From NCBI RefSeq assembly GCF_921293095.1, contig NC_060247.1:109759111-109823110 (forward strand): DNA of 64,000 bases. The letters run 5' to 3'. The stretch is from Ischnura elegans. Its lineage: Eukaryota; Arthropoda; Insecta; Odonata; Coenagrionidae. The position numbers were made by a program, and so were the translations under genes. The notes under the pieces were generated by a model that was not told the DNA's origin, ran no database searches, and was given only the letters and a program-made list of their open reading frames with translations. Shown in pieces: positions 31,330 through 44,117 of the stretch (its first letter is position 1; every line of letters begins with the position of its first letter).

Positions 31330-32450
31330 AAAGTTGGTCCTTGTCTCCTCTTCACTGCTGCATACTGCATGCTATACAATACTTTGGCTCTTTCTTCATA
31401 TTAATTGCCAGCTCTCCAAGCTTAATTTTTGCCATAGCCTCCTTTCTTTTGCTGCAAACTAATTTTTAGTCTTCATTTTGCTGATTTGCAGGTGATATTT
31501 GACCATTGTCCTTTTCATAATTGTCAAAGTCTTCTTAAAATCATTCTCTGCCTTGGCTATTACTGCTTTGTCATCAGAAAATTGCAGCATACCAATTTCT
31601 TCTCCATGGATATTGGCACCTAAAGCCTTCTCTTTGTTTTCATTGATGGCTTCCTTGATGTGAACATAAAAAACTACTGGTTACCATGCTCTATCTTGTC
31701 TATTTCCTTTCCTTATTCTTGATTCTTTGTAGTTATGACCAGAATTTTATTTCTAATACATACATATATTACAGCTACTTCTTTTTTATATTGACTGAGG
31801 ACAAGTCTTTGGTCTTTCTTCCCTCCAATTTCTTTCATAATTCTGAGAATTAAATTCCAACTCACCCTGTCAAAGGCCTTCTCCAAGTCCATAAATACTA
31901 TGAATAGTGGGTTATTTTCTTCTATGTAGCTGCCTAAGGGTCAATATTACTTATTACTTCTCTTTGCCCTTGCTTTTACTGCATCTGATTCATTCCTCAT
32001 CCATGAACTCTTCAGCTCTTGGTTCTATTCTCTAAATGTTAATTCTTGTCAATATCTTAGATGCATATGTCGTCGGACAGACTACCCTAGAATCTTACCT
32101 TATATGCTCTTTAACTTTTGAGATGGGAATAATGTTCTTAACACGTACATATTAATGCAAATAATGTTCTTAGGTCTATTTCCTGTTGAGCACATTTCAC
32201 AAATGGATTGTTAGAGCAGGATAAAAGTCTTCTTACATGTATTTTTGATTAGCACTGTAGGAATATCATCTATTCCTCCACAGGTTTCTGCAGCTTTGCT
32301 AAAATGAGATCTTAGGATTCTGGCTCCCAGGTCATCTTCTTCACTTTCCTTTTGTTACTACTTTCGAGTTTAGATTGCCTTCCTTGTGTAGCTTGTTCAG
32401 GAATTTTTTCAACATCTTCACTTAGTCTTAGAAGGGGTTAGATAGTATAG
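31330..32450 (-). pseudogene. Old LINE reverse-transcriptase remnant
   Basis: On the minus strand, with many frame changes: FMDLEKAFDRVSWNLILRIM at about 31900-31840 (the RT box usually written as AFVDLEKAFDRV), then MLQFSDDKAVIAKAENDFKK at about 31590-31530, the catalytic-box region with its aspartates. Endonuclease and C-terminal parts are not clear. Several stops and shifts mark it as old. Confidence 0.7.
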
Positions 32451-32909
32451 TGCTAAACCTCACTTCAATGAAGTAAACGAAAGTAAATAGGACCAGGTTT
32501 ATTAGATGTCAAGCAATTCAGTGATCAGTCCCTCATTACACTGCCAGTCTTGAGCAGGAGGAAGTCCTCTCTCTTTACTGTTCTGTCTCTCTCTCTCACG
32601 GTGCCTTGCTGGCACTAGGCACCGCTCACCCTGGCTCCATCGAGAGGGACTTTGGGGCCCCAAGGCAACGACCTCAGCCAGGTTGTACATCAAATCATTG
32701 GTTCTATATTCACTCTTCTCTAGTGCTCCTTGCTCACAGAGAAGTCTTGTTAGAATTTTGTTATATGAAGCCTACCCTTCATCAGTTCTCACATTCTTAT
32801 TCTTTCCTCTTTCTTCAGTATGTTCTAATTTTAAGATTACATTTTCTTATTTATGACTTTTTCTTTGCAAGATTTCTTCTCCTCAGAATTCCTCTCATAG
32901 CTTCCATTT

Positions 32910-33170
32910 CAGTGGCGCTGACTCCATGGGGCCTGAGGGGGCCCGAGCCCCCTCAAAAATTCGTTATGGTTGTGAGAAAAAATGTGTCAGGCTTGTCGAT
33001 TTTCCCCGGAGTGTCCAGATATCGAGATTTAAGTTATCAAGGTCCTAATGTTGATCATATGACTCTTCTAAAATGCTTAAAAAACTTAAAACCCAATACT
33101 TATAAAATTTCCCGGGGCAAGATCCTTGGTTTGGGCCCCCCCCAATATTTTTTCTAAGTCGGCACCCCTG
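32910..33170 (+). mobile_element. hAT-like MITE, family M6
   Basis: CAGTGGCGCTGACTCC to AAGTCGGCACCCCTG, flanked by a perfect 8-bp duplication TTCCATTT (32902-32909 and 33171-33178). Confidence 0.9.
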
Positions 33171-34329
33171 TTCCATTTAAAATTAAAGATATTTTTCTGG
33201 CCCTTTTCCGTTGATTTCTCATTAAGATATTTTCCTTTTTGTTCTCCCCTGCCTCTTGAAAGACATGCGTTTGTTGTGACTCCTTCAGTTTCTCTTCTTG
33301 CCATATGCTGTACATTGTTTTCTTTGATTTTTTCAATTGAATGGCATTTTATTATCACTATGTTATGATTACAGTCAACATCTGCCCCAGAGTAGCTTTT
33401 GTAGTCTTTCTCCTGATTCCTAAACTTCTGATTCACTAAATGATAATTTACATGCTTGAAATCTCCTTCATATAAATGCATTTCACATGAGTATCTTCTT
33501 TGGATGTAACTCTTAAACCATGTGTTGGCAAACACTGCATTGTATTCTGAGCAGGATATTTGGAGTCCTTCTCCTTTTTCATTTCAATTTTCTAATCCAT
33601 ATTTTCCAGCTTTTCTTTGATTTTAGCCTTCTGTCAAACAATAATTTCTCCAACAAGAGCATTTCAACCACTAAAAATATTTTTTTATTCCCCTTATACA
33701 TGTTTGATCACCTCTATGTCATTTTCAACTATCACTTCTTCATCTGTCTTCATGTCTCACTTCTTCATCTGTATAGAATAGTGGTTGGCATTTAGACCTA
33801 CAGCACTTGAATATCTTCTGGTTAAGTCTCAATCCTTACATTTTCATAATGAGACTACTTGGCTGAGGCTTTTCATCTTGATCATTTTTGGAAATAATTT
33901 TTTTATGTACATATTGTGATTCATTGTGACATTAACCCATTAATGCCCAGAAGAATTTTTTCAAAATAATTTACTTTTTTTGATTAAATTATGATTAGAC
34001 ATCACACCTGATGTGGGAAAAAATGTTTTAAAAAATCTCTAACATTTGCATAGTACTTAATCCTATACGTATCTTAAGATACGTCTGGGCACTTAAGGGG
34101 TCAAAAAAATGTACATTATCATTTAATTGTGTTGATGCACGTTTTTGCTATATAATTCATAACTGATGCCTTCATCAGTGATTTTTGTACATGAATTTTA
34201 ATTTTTACGCATCAAATAATATAATGTTGAGTATTATTATAGTATTATAACGTGAACAATTTACATTTGCACTTTGAAATTTTACAGCGGTGTGACCCTG
34301 TAACCCAGTTTTCTATACCGTAGCCATCC

Positions 34330-35640
34330 CTGTACAACTGATACATCAAGTCTCATCTAAAATAAGTGAACCAATTTTTATTCCTGACTGTTGTACGGTA
34401 ACTTGCCAAGAATTGATCGCACAGGTCCACTCCACCCATGTGATAATTGTATTCTGCGATCGCCAGTGGCATTGGAATATAATTTTTTTCTTTTCGGAAA
34501 CAGAAAAACAAACAGGAGTTTTCATTTTATTATGCATGCTATCAGTAATCATGGTAACTACCTATGTATTATTCATCGTTAGAAACTTTTCGATTTAACT
34601 TCAGCATTCCCCCTTTTGATTTTTGAAATGCAGCTTTTTCTGGAAGGATATACACATAATTGATTCTACTGTCACGAAGTGTTCCAGTGCCACACAAGCT
34701 CCTTCCAGTCAACTTTCTAAGCAGCTTTTCTGATATGAATAAGTTGCCAACAAATATGTTTATACCTGGTGGTAATTTACACTCATCCACGAGTCCTAAA
34801 ACTACATCTCCTCCTTGACCAAGATCAGTTCTCTCAAGATTGGCACCAGCATGATAAACGTTGACGTGATTCAGAAATACATCATAATTTTAACCCAAAT
34901 CTTACTGATTTCCCTCTAATACATTGCTTGCAGCCATATCTACCATAGTAGGGGTTGATTGATTCATCCACCGAACAGTATCCTCCAGCACTTACAATTT
35001 TGAAAGTCTTGTTCAAAATCTCAAACAAAAGTTGAACTTTATATAGCTTATCCTTGCCATCATTCTTCCCATTATAATAATTATCTGCCAGATGCAGAAA
35101 CCTTAAAATTTATTCAAAACTGTTCCTTCGCATTGACTGAGAAACTATTTCGATGGTGCAGTCTGGAGATGACCTCCGATAAAGCCATCGACTAGGTAGA
35201 CGGTGATAACCTGAGAGTAGCGATATTCCAAACACTTTATAAATCTCTTAGATTTGTACGAACGAATGTACTAAAATTTTAACAATTGTTCAGAAAACTT
35301 ATCTTGAATTTTAGTGCTGACAGCGTTGATGGTAGAGCTATTTCAGATATGTTTCACCTCTGCTCCATCACTAAGGTACTTCTTCTCTTCTCAGCGGTGA
35401 ATGGGAGCCCCTATGCTGTTTTCTTGACTTACATAGCAAGGGGTGTGCAACAAAAGTAACAAAAAAATCACTTACATAAGAGACGTTTGAGAAATTTTTA
35501 AAGCGCCGATTCCTCCTTATGTCAGGCATATCCTTCGAAAACTCGGACTTGAATACAAAGTACAAAGTTTTGGGTGACATAGCGTGATACATAATTTCTT
35601 TACCAATGTTCACTAAAGTTACTTATTTCCTACACTGATT
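34330..35640 (-). pseudogene. piggyBac transposase remnant (PB1)
   Basis: Read leftwards: an N-terminal piece with MSPKTLYFVFKSEFS and DIRRNRRF (35600-35480). Then, after breaks, the first catalytic region resembling a DESMIPYYGKH box (about 34990-34930, read as MNQSTPTMVD with one shift). Then INIFVGNLFISEKLLRKLTG and CGTGTLRDSRI (34765-34665), the region of the second catalytic aspartate; here the usual DNFF is GNLF, so that aspartate is lost. A late segment reads VDLCDQFLASYRTTVRNKNW (about 34440-34380). Frames are broken in several places. The protein cannot be active. Confidence 0.85.
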
Positions 35641-35744
35641 TCCGGCTTGCAATCTGGATTTCATTGCCTGCGGAAAGTTTAACGAGAAACAAAGTAATCA
35701 ATGCATTCCACCGTCGGCGATACAGAATACAAGTGAATCCAGGA

Positions 35745-36004
35745 TAGTGGCGAATACACATGGACGGCCAAGGGTCACGCGCCCCCCTCTTACGGGGCCG
35801 CCCGCATTGCCTAATATCGCAGAACTACAATTGTAACTCCTTCACATCATAAGATAGCATTGCCTTGTATATATGGGTATAATTATTTTAAATAAAACTT
35901 TCCTAAACTTTGAATGTGACTTGATTTTTTTCGTTACGATACAAGTAAAGGTAGCTCAAGATATCTTTTGCGCCCCCCTTGAATTTTTTCTGATTCCGCT
36001 ACTG
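35745..36004 (+). mobile_element. hAT-like MITE inserted in PB1
   Basis: Starts TAGTGGCGAATAC and ends GATTCCGCTACTG. Flanks atccagga / tgccagga match at 6 of 8 bases (a perfect ccaggata pair is also present if the ends are shifted by two). Younger than the piggyBac insertion. Confidence 0.75.
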
Positions 36005-36712
36005 TGCCAGGATAGGCAACTTGATATCGCGAGAATTTGTGCCTCCAGAAATTCAATACTGGTTCATTTTATGCTTCCAATGAAGGTAATTTATCACAAT
36101 TCAAATGAGGATACCACACACCACCATTCTGAGAAAAAACCTGTTTTTTCTGTATTTACTTAATTGTTCAATATTATACTTCATGAAATGGCAGAAATAT
36201 AAAATTGTCTCTGAGCTATCACACAATTAGGATTATAAAATAATTATTTACTTATTTAATCAGTAAATATAATGAAAAATTCATATAAGTCAAAACTTGA
36301 ATTTTTAGTACCACAAGTGCCCAGACGTATCTTTAGATACGTCAAAACTTTACTGATTAGTTTTGCCATGAGCTTGAAAGAAAAATGAATTTCTTTAAAA
36401 TGATAATATTCCTTATACATTTAAAATAAAACAGGTAAAAACTGGATTCATATAACTCAATGCTTTATACAAAAAATAAATTTTCACATGACCATACCGT
36501 AGCGCTTTCCGAGTAGTTCATGACCAGCCATGTAAAATTAAGCATAAAAATTGCAAATATAGAGTTAAATCATCTAAATCACTTGTATAGAATTTGAAGA
36601 CTTTCTTCTGTCATATTACGAAAAGAAATTGCATAAAAAACAAACTAAAGCATATTTAGGAATTTTTAAAGTATGACGTATCTTAAGATACGTCTGGGCA
36701 TTAATGGGTTAA

Positions 36713-38116
36713 CTGAGAGATAGCTGGCTATTCCTGGACTTAGGTCCATAGCTCCCACTCATTGAGCTCTGTGATCCTTACACTAAAAAATACTTTTCGA
36801 CATAATTAGGTGGAAACTTAACTTATCATCTTAAACGTTATTTTAGATTAGCCCCAGCAAAGGGTCAACTTAGTTTCTTATGCCTTGGGTGCTCACTAAA
36901 GCTCTTCAAGTTACTATATTTCAAAATTAAATTGCATAATACTACCTTCCAAATAAGAACACACAACATACCCTCCCATTCATCAAATCAAGAACTTCAA
37001 CAGCTGATACGTGTGTTCAGCTGTTCTTGATGCTCCCACATCAGAAATATTCCTGATGTCATCAGCTTCATTCAACGGTTGTTGCGTTCAAGTATTGAGT
37101 TAAAGTGAAATGTATAGTGCATGGTCATTTTTAGTGCAGTTGAAAGTGTCTTAGTGTTTGTGTGTGTGCATCGAGGGATCGTCGGTGGAAAGCAGAGACA
37201 CCTCCACCGTTGGACCAAGCAGTTTGATGGTAGGGAGTCGTCTCCTCTCCTTGCATGTCATCTAGGTGGTCTAGCTGGCACTCGAAAGTAGGCTTGTGCC
37301 ACTTTTATGCAGGGAATATACTCAACGCCTTCTTCGTAACCAATTTAGTTATTGCCCCCGGCATAAACATTTCATAAGGTCAGGGTAGGCAGATGTGGCA
37401 GCCATGACAAAGAGAATATTACCGTAATACTCAGCCATTAATGCAATGTTTCGATAGCAAAACTTAAAATACTGATGGTAGCCTGACTTTGACTTCCCTG
37501 TCTGTATAAAATTCCAAGTCTCACTTGATGAGCTTGAGATTGGCCATTGCAGATCCCTTCCTCATCCTGAAGGGAGTGACAGAATTGACCTTGTGTGTGC
37601 TTTAATAATCTGCTTGCCTTTTCATCCACCTTGTATGTTGCCTTAAATAATTATGCGCATATTCTTCGTCCCTTTCACTCAAAACTTTCAAGTGTTGAAG
37701 CATGTCATGATACCTATGCATAGTGGTTATCTCATATATCTCTTTTAGTGAAGGAATTTCATCAGTTTAAGGATAAACATCAATGGAAGTATAGATACAA
37801 GATAATTCTCCGACAATGAGTTTATGCCAACCGTGAAACGTAATATTTATAATATTTCGGTTTGTCAAAAATTATCAGAGTTAAATATTTTTTTGCTGTT
37901 AGTGAAACTGGCTCTTAGCCCGAGTCCCAACCTTTGTAGGGCCCTGCTGCAACCCTGATGGGCCATTTGAAGTACATATCCTAATTTTTTTGCAACTTCT
38001 TCGAAGTGATCAGGTTGCTGTCTTCAATGAATTGTAAATCTCCTTTTACTACCCTCTTGTTACCATTGGTGCTAGTCAAACACATACACTTGATACGCAC
38101 AATTTTTGGACCTCGT
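36713..38116. other. Spacer between two piggyBac elements; no gene supported
   Basis: Unique-looking sequence. A minus-strand open frame at 37438-37629 (QAHQVRLGILYRQGSQSQ) looks protein-like but is short and unassigned. 37100-37300 is relatively GC-rich. Confidence 0.35.
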
Positions 38117-38120
38117 TTAA

Positions 38121-41100
38121 CACGTTCCGTGCTGATGACGTAGCGTCTACGTCATGGCAGCCACTACCCAGTGACTGATGACGTAGACGCTACGTCATGA
38201 TTCCCTTTTGCGTTATATTCCGCCCTGAGCGCCAGCCACCGCTGTTAGGGTATGGGAGAGGGTCAGTCACCACTCTTCGCCTGTTTGCCGTGCGGAAAGC
38301 TCCGGAAAATTTTTTTTTTCGATTTTTTCTGTGTTTTTCTATTTTACCTGGTTTTTCTCTGCAATGACGTCTTTGGGAGTGGCTTTTTACAATGTATTTT
38401 TTATTACTTTCATTTTATAATGCAGAAAACAGTTATATATTCTCACAATTGGTATTATACCTAAAAAAAAAACTTTTACAAATATTCAAAGCAAAATTAT
38501 AAAAAGATACTTTTGCATTTGACGAGGATAGGTAATTACTTTATTACAAGGTATTTTGTCTTTCTTTATGACTTTTAACGCAATGATTAGATTGTGTTTA
38601 TTTAATTGGTTTTTATAAGAAGGAATACAAATATTTTTCCCTTGTTGTTATATTTATTTTTAACTTCAATTAACGCTATCGTGGTAAATTGCTTAGCTGG
38701 TTGCCTAATTTCGGACATACTCCAGGTATGTGTATTTTTATCCTTACGATAACAATAAATGCTTCCGTTCTTATGCTTTTAAAGTTTCCGAGTGAATTTT
38801 ATTTGCTATGATTTCATAATGGCAAAATTTGTTGTTATCCCTATGTTTATTTGCTGCTATGCATGAAATAATAAGTATATTTGCATAAATTTTACAATAA
38901 CTTCAGTAAAGTCCTGGTTCCACATTACAATTTATTTTTACTATTTGCATTTCTTGCACAATAGGTAGACTTCCCCATCCTTATGTTCACTAGCATTTGA
39001 ATTAGAGACTCATTACTTGATTTTTTCCATAATATCCAAAATACTTACAAGCATTCTATTTGGCATCCTCCCCAACAAAAAAAAAGCCTAAGATAACAAT
39101 TTCCACTAACCCAGTTACGTGCCGCCGAACTCGGAGAAACTGATCCAGCCCGAGGATATATACATCCGAGGATATAAAATGGGCTATATGTGTCCTGAAG
39201 GAAATTTACTAGAGGAAATATTTAACCATAGAAGAATTTCCCCACTTTTTGGCCTTATTTTTCGTGCTAGAATTATCCAAATCTCCCGTAACTCCAATAA
39301 TTGAAAATCTTGATCTTTATACGACTTGAATTGCTTCAGGAGAGAGAGGTCGCTTGAGATCAATTCATGTCGATTCTCCAAGCCCTTCAAATCAACAAGA
39401 ACCTATCTACGTTCTCTGACTCTAACACTCCTCTGGCCCACTGATTATTCAAAATTAGCGCCATATAGACGCAATCAAGGAATCAATGGAAAAAGTAGTT
39501 ACCCGCTCACGTGACCTAAGTTTGGAAGAGTATATGGTTCCTTGGAGAGCTAGGCTGAGATATAGTGAATATGTGAGGGGAAAGCGCTACAGGTACGCAA
39601 TAAAGTTGTATATGTTGACGGAAGCAAAGGGTTTGGCACTGCAGGTCCTCCAACTCAGAAGTGTCTGGAAAAGGGCATTCCGAGAAGATGGTAAAGAAAT
39701 GATGGAGGATCATTTAGACTGAGGCTAATCCTTTTAAATTGATAACTTTTATAACAGTGTAGCCAGTTCTAGACTCCATCCAAATGGGAAACCTAACTTG
39801 ACGGGGACACTGAGGAGAGGCAAGAAAGTTATTCCTCTTGTGGTGCTCTGCTGCGAATTAAAGAAAGGTGAGGTGGTGGAGGCCTTTCATGAGTATAAAA
39901 TCGGTATCCTAAGGTGGACGGATAAGAGGGAAGTGCGGATGATCATCGCTGAATTCAGTGCAAAAAATGAACGAATCTACGAAAAAACGAGGGTGCACGC
40001 CGAGAAAGCCACATGCGGTGGTTGAATACAGCAATTACAATTGTGGCCTCGATCATTGGGATCAAATGATGTCTGACTTTCCCATTGAAAGGAAATCCAT
40101 CAAATGGTACTAAAAATTGGGAATCCACCTGTTGCTGAAACGTTGCTGAAAATCACTGTTGCTGAAACGTAATTTTTATTCAAAGAAAATTTTTGTAAAA
40201 TTGCTCTCATCGACTTTCTAATTCCAGTTATAGAATCTCTTATGACAATATCTGTACCTTCGATCCCTTTGAGGAGATAGTCATCCTAGCCTGCCTCAAC
40301 CAAAACCAAGGGCTTATTAGGACATTTACCCGATTATATGAAAAACACGATAGACAGAAAAGACGAAAACAGAAGAGATGTAGGCAGTGCTTCAAGAAGA
40401 ATGTCAACCAGGATACATCATATTATAGCCCTGCCTATCTGATCCTCGATTGTGCCTTGACTGTTTCCAGAAGTATCACAAGAATTTGTGATGTAGAAAA
40501 TTATTTACCCAGCAGAAAAAAATTATTTTTTAATGTTTACCTTTTATATTTTCTATTTAAATATTTATTTAAAAAGATATTATTTTATGCGAAGTATTTA
40601 GTAACTGAAAAATTATTCTAAAAATGCTGGTCAATTTTTGATTTGTAAAACAATATGTTTCGTTGCAACAATTCTTCGTTTATACAAAATTTCCCTTTCA
40701 TTTATAAACCAATGTTTATCATTATAAAATCTTATCCAGAGGATATCATATAGTTCATAATAATTTTTCCACCATAGGGAGCAACACTTTTGCTGGAAAT
40801 ATAGGTAAGACTCGCAATATTTTCTTTTGAGCAATAAAACATTTAAAATCGTATTTGAATGTATCATTTCCAGATTATAAAAATAATGTTTGCTGCATTA
40901 CTATTTCCATTAGTTTTTTCCAGAAAGTGATGAAGTCTGAACGGGTTTTCGCTACAGTACTGACATAGAGCAAAGAAATGTGGGAAACATGGAGGTGTGT
41001 TGCGGGAAGGCATCAAAAGTTTGACAGGATACTTTGAAAATTTAAATTTCATATTTTCAACAAATGAAGGGTTATTTAAAAAAAAAAGTTCGAAAGCATG

Positions 41101-41218
41101 TAGCAGGCATCACAAATCATAAGATCACGTCGTTAAAATAATAATAAAAAAATACAAATTTTTGCCAAAAAGTCAGCCACAGGGCATTTTCTTCAAAAAA
41201 CGGTCAGCACGGAATGTG
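38121..41218 (+). mobile_element. piggyBac transposon PB2, full length but decayed
   Basis: Bounded by TTAA at 38117-38120 and 41219-41222. Ends CACGTTCCGTGCTGA and (reversed) CACATTCCGTGCTGA match at 14 of 15 bases. Just inside the left end two palindromic units, ATGACGTAGCGTCTACGTCA and ATGACGTAGACGCTACGTCA (starting 38135 and 38178), form a subterminal pair. Transposase remnant on the plus strand at 39480-40500; long AT-rich flanks otherwise. Total 3.1 kb. Confidence 0.92.
39486..40515 (+). pseudogene. piggyBac transposase remnant (PB2)
   Basis: LSLEEYMVPWRARLRYSEYV with RYRYAIKLYMLTEAKG (39510-39640) is the first catalytic block; the usual aspartate of DESMVPFKGRL is glutamate here. IDNFYNSVA (about 39737-39765) keeps the second aspartate. 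NLTGTLRRGKKVIP and ELKKGEVVEAFHEYKIGILR (39795-39920) are the GTxR and KxGE boxes. VVEYSNYNCGLDHWDQMMSD (about 40020-40080) is the third catalytic region, followed by FPIERKSIKWY. A Cys-rich C-terminal domain (RRCRQCFKKN, then CLDCFQKYHKN) ends near 40490. Two or more frame breaks and the Asp-to-Glu change make it inactive. Confidence 0.9.
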
Positions 41219-41222
41219 TTAA

Positions 41223-42688
41223 TTGCTTTGCTTTGCATTGCTTTGTGATTTCTTTTGTTAAACTTATGATGTGATGTAGCAGTGATCTACTTTTTTTGTC
41301 CTTCAATGATATCCCTTTCCTGAGTGTTCCTTAAGATAAAGAGAGGAGCCCTATTATTTTGCTCTTGCTGTTCTCTCACTTGTTAGGTTAGGGCTCCTAT
41401 TCACCAGAGGAATTGGGGTTTGGAATGTCATAAAGACCCATGATCTTCTATGCATGTGTTGAGGAAATATTTGAGGTGTCTTAACCCATTCACCTCTTAA
41501 TTCTTCGTGGAAATTTTGGGCCTAAATCCCTTTTTATTTTTAAAGTTATCATTTACATAATATTATACTTAATATGGAATTTTATTAAGAAATGGACTCA
41601 GCTTTTTCTTGTTCTGTGAAAATCAGGAATTTGTAGAAAATTCCCACATAATGTAATTCCTTCATATTTTTCAAATTCCATGCTGTGTGTTTTTTTAAAT
41701 ATTTTATAAAAATCTCTCAGTGTTCAATAAATATGAAATAATTTCTTAATGTGACTGAAAAAAGGTTTTGATAATATTGAAAGAAATTTGTTGCGAAGAT
41801 TACCTACATTTCTGTACATGATTTTAAATAGTGGCTAGATACCCTTTATTTTGCTATATTAGAGGTTAGCTTTTAGTCTCCTGTATACTTGGACCAAAAT
41901 TTTTTGTACATTCTCCTGTGCATATTTATGTTAAAATCATTCAATTTTAATCTCCTCATTATAAATTCTTGTGGTAGACATTAAGTAAAAGTAAATTCTT
42001 TTATAATTAGAAGAAGTTGCATTTATGTGGAGAAAAATCTATGTATTGATTGTAAGGCTATGATATGAAAAAAGCTTGGCTAAATTTATCATGCCATTCC
42101 AAAGCCATTATATGAATGATTTACTACCTATCATGTGTGCTGACATGATTGTATCCATGCTAGTCTTAGGTGTTCATTAGTTTTGAATCTCCAATTGTGA
42201 TTAGCTCAATTTTTCTCTATTTCATTATATATTGTCTTTGCAACTTATCTCTTTATTTTTATTTTCAATAAAATATCCAAAAATGGAATAATTTGGCTGT
42301 TTATTCATCAAAGGTAAATGATATTGAGACAGTTTTGACACAGCTCCCCACACATTTCGCCGATCAGCTTATCTTATCATATTTTCTTTTTCTATTATAC
42401 TATAAACATTGCCATACCTTACTTTCTATACAAAGTTTACCATCAATATATTTACAAACATACTTTACATATCTCATTGGTGGATCAAGGAGAGGGGGAA
42501 TGTGGAGAGGACCACACTCCCACTGGTAATTTCTGGGTGAATTGAAAAGATTGTAACCTTTCAGGTTGCTCTCCAACAAGTTTTTATTTCACCAGCTAAA
42601 AAATATTTAAAAATGATTGATGAATACCTAAAAGCCACTGTTTTATGCATATCAGGCCTCAGACTCTTTGCGATTGAGGGGTGCTGCG
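41223..42688. other. No gene recognised
   Basis: AT-rich and unique-looking. A possible hAT left end, CAGTGGCATGGCCATGG, begins at 42689 but no matching right end is found. Confidence 0.4.
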
Positions 42689-42921
42689 CAGTGGCATGGC
42701 CATGGGGAGATTTTCCGGATTGCAATGCCCTCTATGAGCCTTTTTAAGAGGTGCCTAAAACTTTATGCACTTTATTTAAATAAATACTTTTACAAAACTA
42801 CTGTTTTTGAGTCCTATACATCATGATCTCAATGTCAAAAATCCCAAAATTTTCCCAGGACCCCCCTTTGCCCTGGTGTGTTTTCCATACACCCCATAAG
42901 GGCCCCAAAATCTCCTGTAGG

Positions 42922-43121
42922 CATAGGCGGATCTAGGGGAGGGCACGGGGGCACGTGCCCCCCCTCCCCAGACCCTTAAAAATATGCAAACTTTTTAATG
43001 CGGTACCATTATTATTGCGTTCATTTTGTATTACGAGGTATCGGTGTGCCCCTCCCAGAACAAAATCCTGGATATGGTCTTGCTTGTGCCCCCCCAGAAA
43101 GAAATCCTGGATCCGCCCCTG
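42922..43121 (+). mobile_element. hAT-like MITE, family M4, copy 2
   Basis: CATAGGCGGATCTAGGGG to CTGGATCCGCCCCTG, flanks cctgtagg / cctgtaag (7 of 8). Internally the same as 13682-13882. Confidence 0.85.
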
Positions 43122-43159
43122 CCTGTAAGCCCCCCATTTTAAAATCCTGGCTGCACCAC

Positions 43160-43460
43160 TCAGGGGTGCAGCTAAGAATTACGGTTGTGGGGGATTTAGG
43201 AGCAACTAATACTTAGGGGTATGGTGGTATTGCATACCCGCCAAGGTAAGCGGGATTTGTGGGGGCCCTCCTCCAGAAAATTTTTAAGATTAATGGTTCA
43301 AAATGGCGAGTTTTACGGGTTTCTGAAGGATATGTGATTAATCCTAACACTGTTCTATAAGTAATCCTAATCTAATGAAGTAAAATGGATTAAACTTAAA
43401 TATTTCTCTGAGCTCTGGAGGGGGTTTTATCCCCCAAAACCCCCCTTTGCTGCGCCACTG
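43160..43460 (+). mobile_element. hAT-like MITE, family M1, copy 4
   Basis: CAGGGGTGCAGC to GCTGCGCCACTG, with a perfect 8-bp duplication GCACCACT (43152-43159 and 43461-43468). Confidence 0.92.
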
Positions 43461-43693
43461 GCACCACTGGTGCTGCATACTAGGAATGAACCTCTCCCGC
43501 TCCAAGAAAATTATGATTAGGTTTGTATTCTAAATAATGCATTGTGTGCTGTGAAGCAGATCTCATAGAGGGAGTTGTCATCACATGGCTGAGAATAGGG
43601 TAATGCACCCAAATCTACTTATAGTGACTTACAGCCAGTGTAGCTTACGGGGAAAGGAGTAGCCGACCATAATTTCTGAAAAATTGAAATGAT

Positions 43694-44117
43694 AAGTGGC
43701 TTAACTGTGGGGGGGATGAGGGGCTAGATCCCCTCACAAAGAGTCGTAGAAATATTTTTTAAAACTACTATTGTGTGTAAAAGTAAGAGAAGCAGGTGAA
43801 ATATAGTGGAATGACATCCTGTAAGTATCAAAAGAATAGAGAGATTGCACTTTTCCACATGTTGAAACACGTCGTACTCTCACTAAACCTGTGGAAAAGT
43901 GCCATCTTTCTATTCTTTCAATGCTTACTATTGTGTAGTTTTGATTTATAATAACTGCATCTGCTTAAAGTTAAATTTCAAGCGCCAATATTATGTAAAA
44001 TGTATTTGCAGGTATGCCTTTTTTAAAAAATTTTCCCGGACCTCCCCTTGCCTGGGGGGGTCACTCCCTTGAGGCCACCCCATCCCTCCCCAAAGCATAT
44101 TCCTAGCTAAGCCACTG
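43694..44117 (+). mobile_element. hAT-like MITE, family M8, with a nested foldback
   Basis: AAGTGGCTTAAC to AGCTAAGCCACTG, with a perfect 8-bp duplication GAAATGAT (43686-43693 and 44118-44125). Contains the foldback at 43821-43928. Confidence 0.88.
43821..43928. repeat. Foldback (arms about 38 bp) inside M8
   Basis: gtaagtatcaaaagaataga with ttgcacttttccaca on the left is mirrored by tgtggaaaagtgccatcttt and ctattctttcaatgcttac on the right, separated by about 30 bp. Confidence 0.8.

Larger units (their letters stand above)
33936..36708 (-). mobile_element. piggyBac transposon PB1, full length but decayed
   Basis: Bounded by TTAA on both sides (33932-33935, 36709-36712), with inverted ends CCCATTAATGCCCAGAAG and CCCATTAATGCCCAGACG. 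A palindrome, GACGTATCTTAAGATACGTC, stands at the right end (36675-36694), with variants at 36323-36343 and 34066-34084, i.e. subterminal repeats. The interior carries a piggyBac-type transposase remnant on the minus strand and a younger hAT MITE at 35745-36004. Total 2.77 kb including that MITE. Confidence 0.92.

Noticed and set aside
42689-42905. A further hAT MITE starting CAGTGGCATGGCCATGG
   Set aside because: No matching right end or target duplication could be found before the next element.
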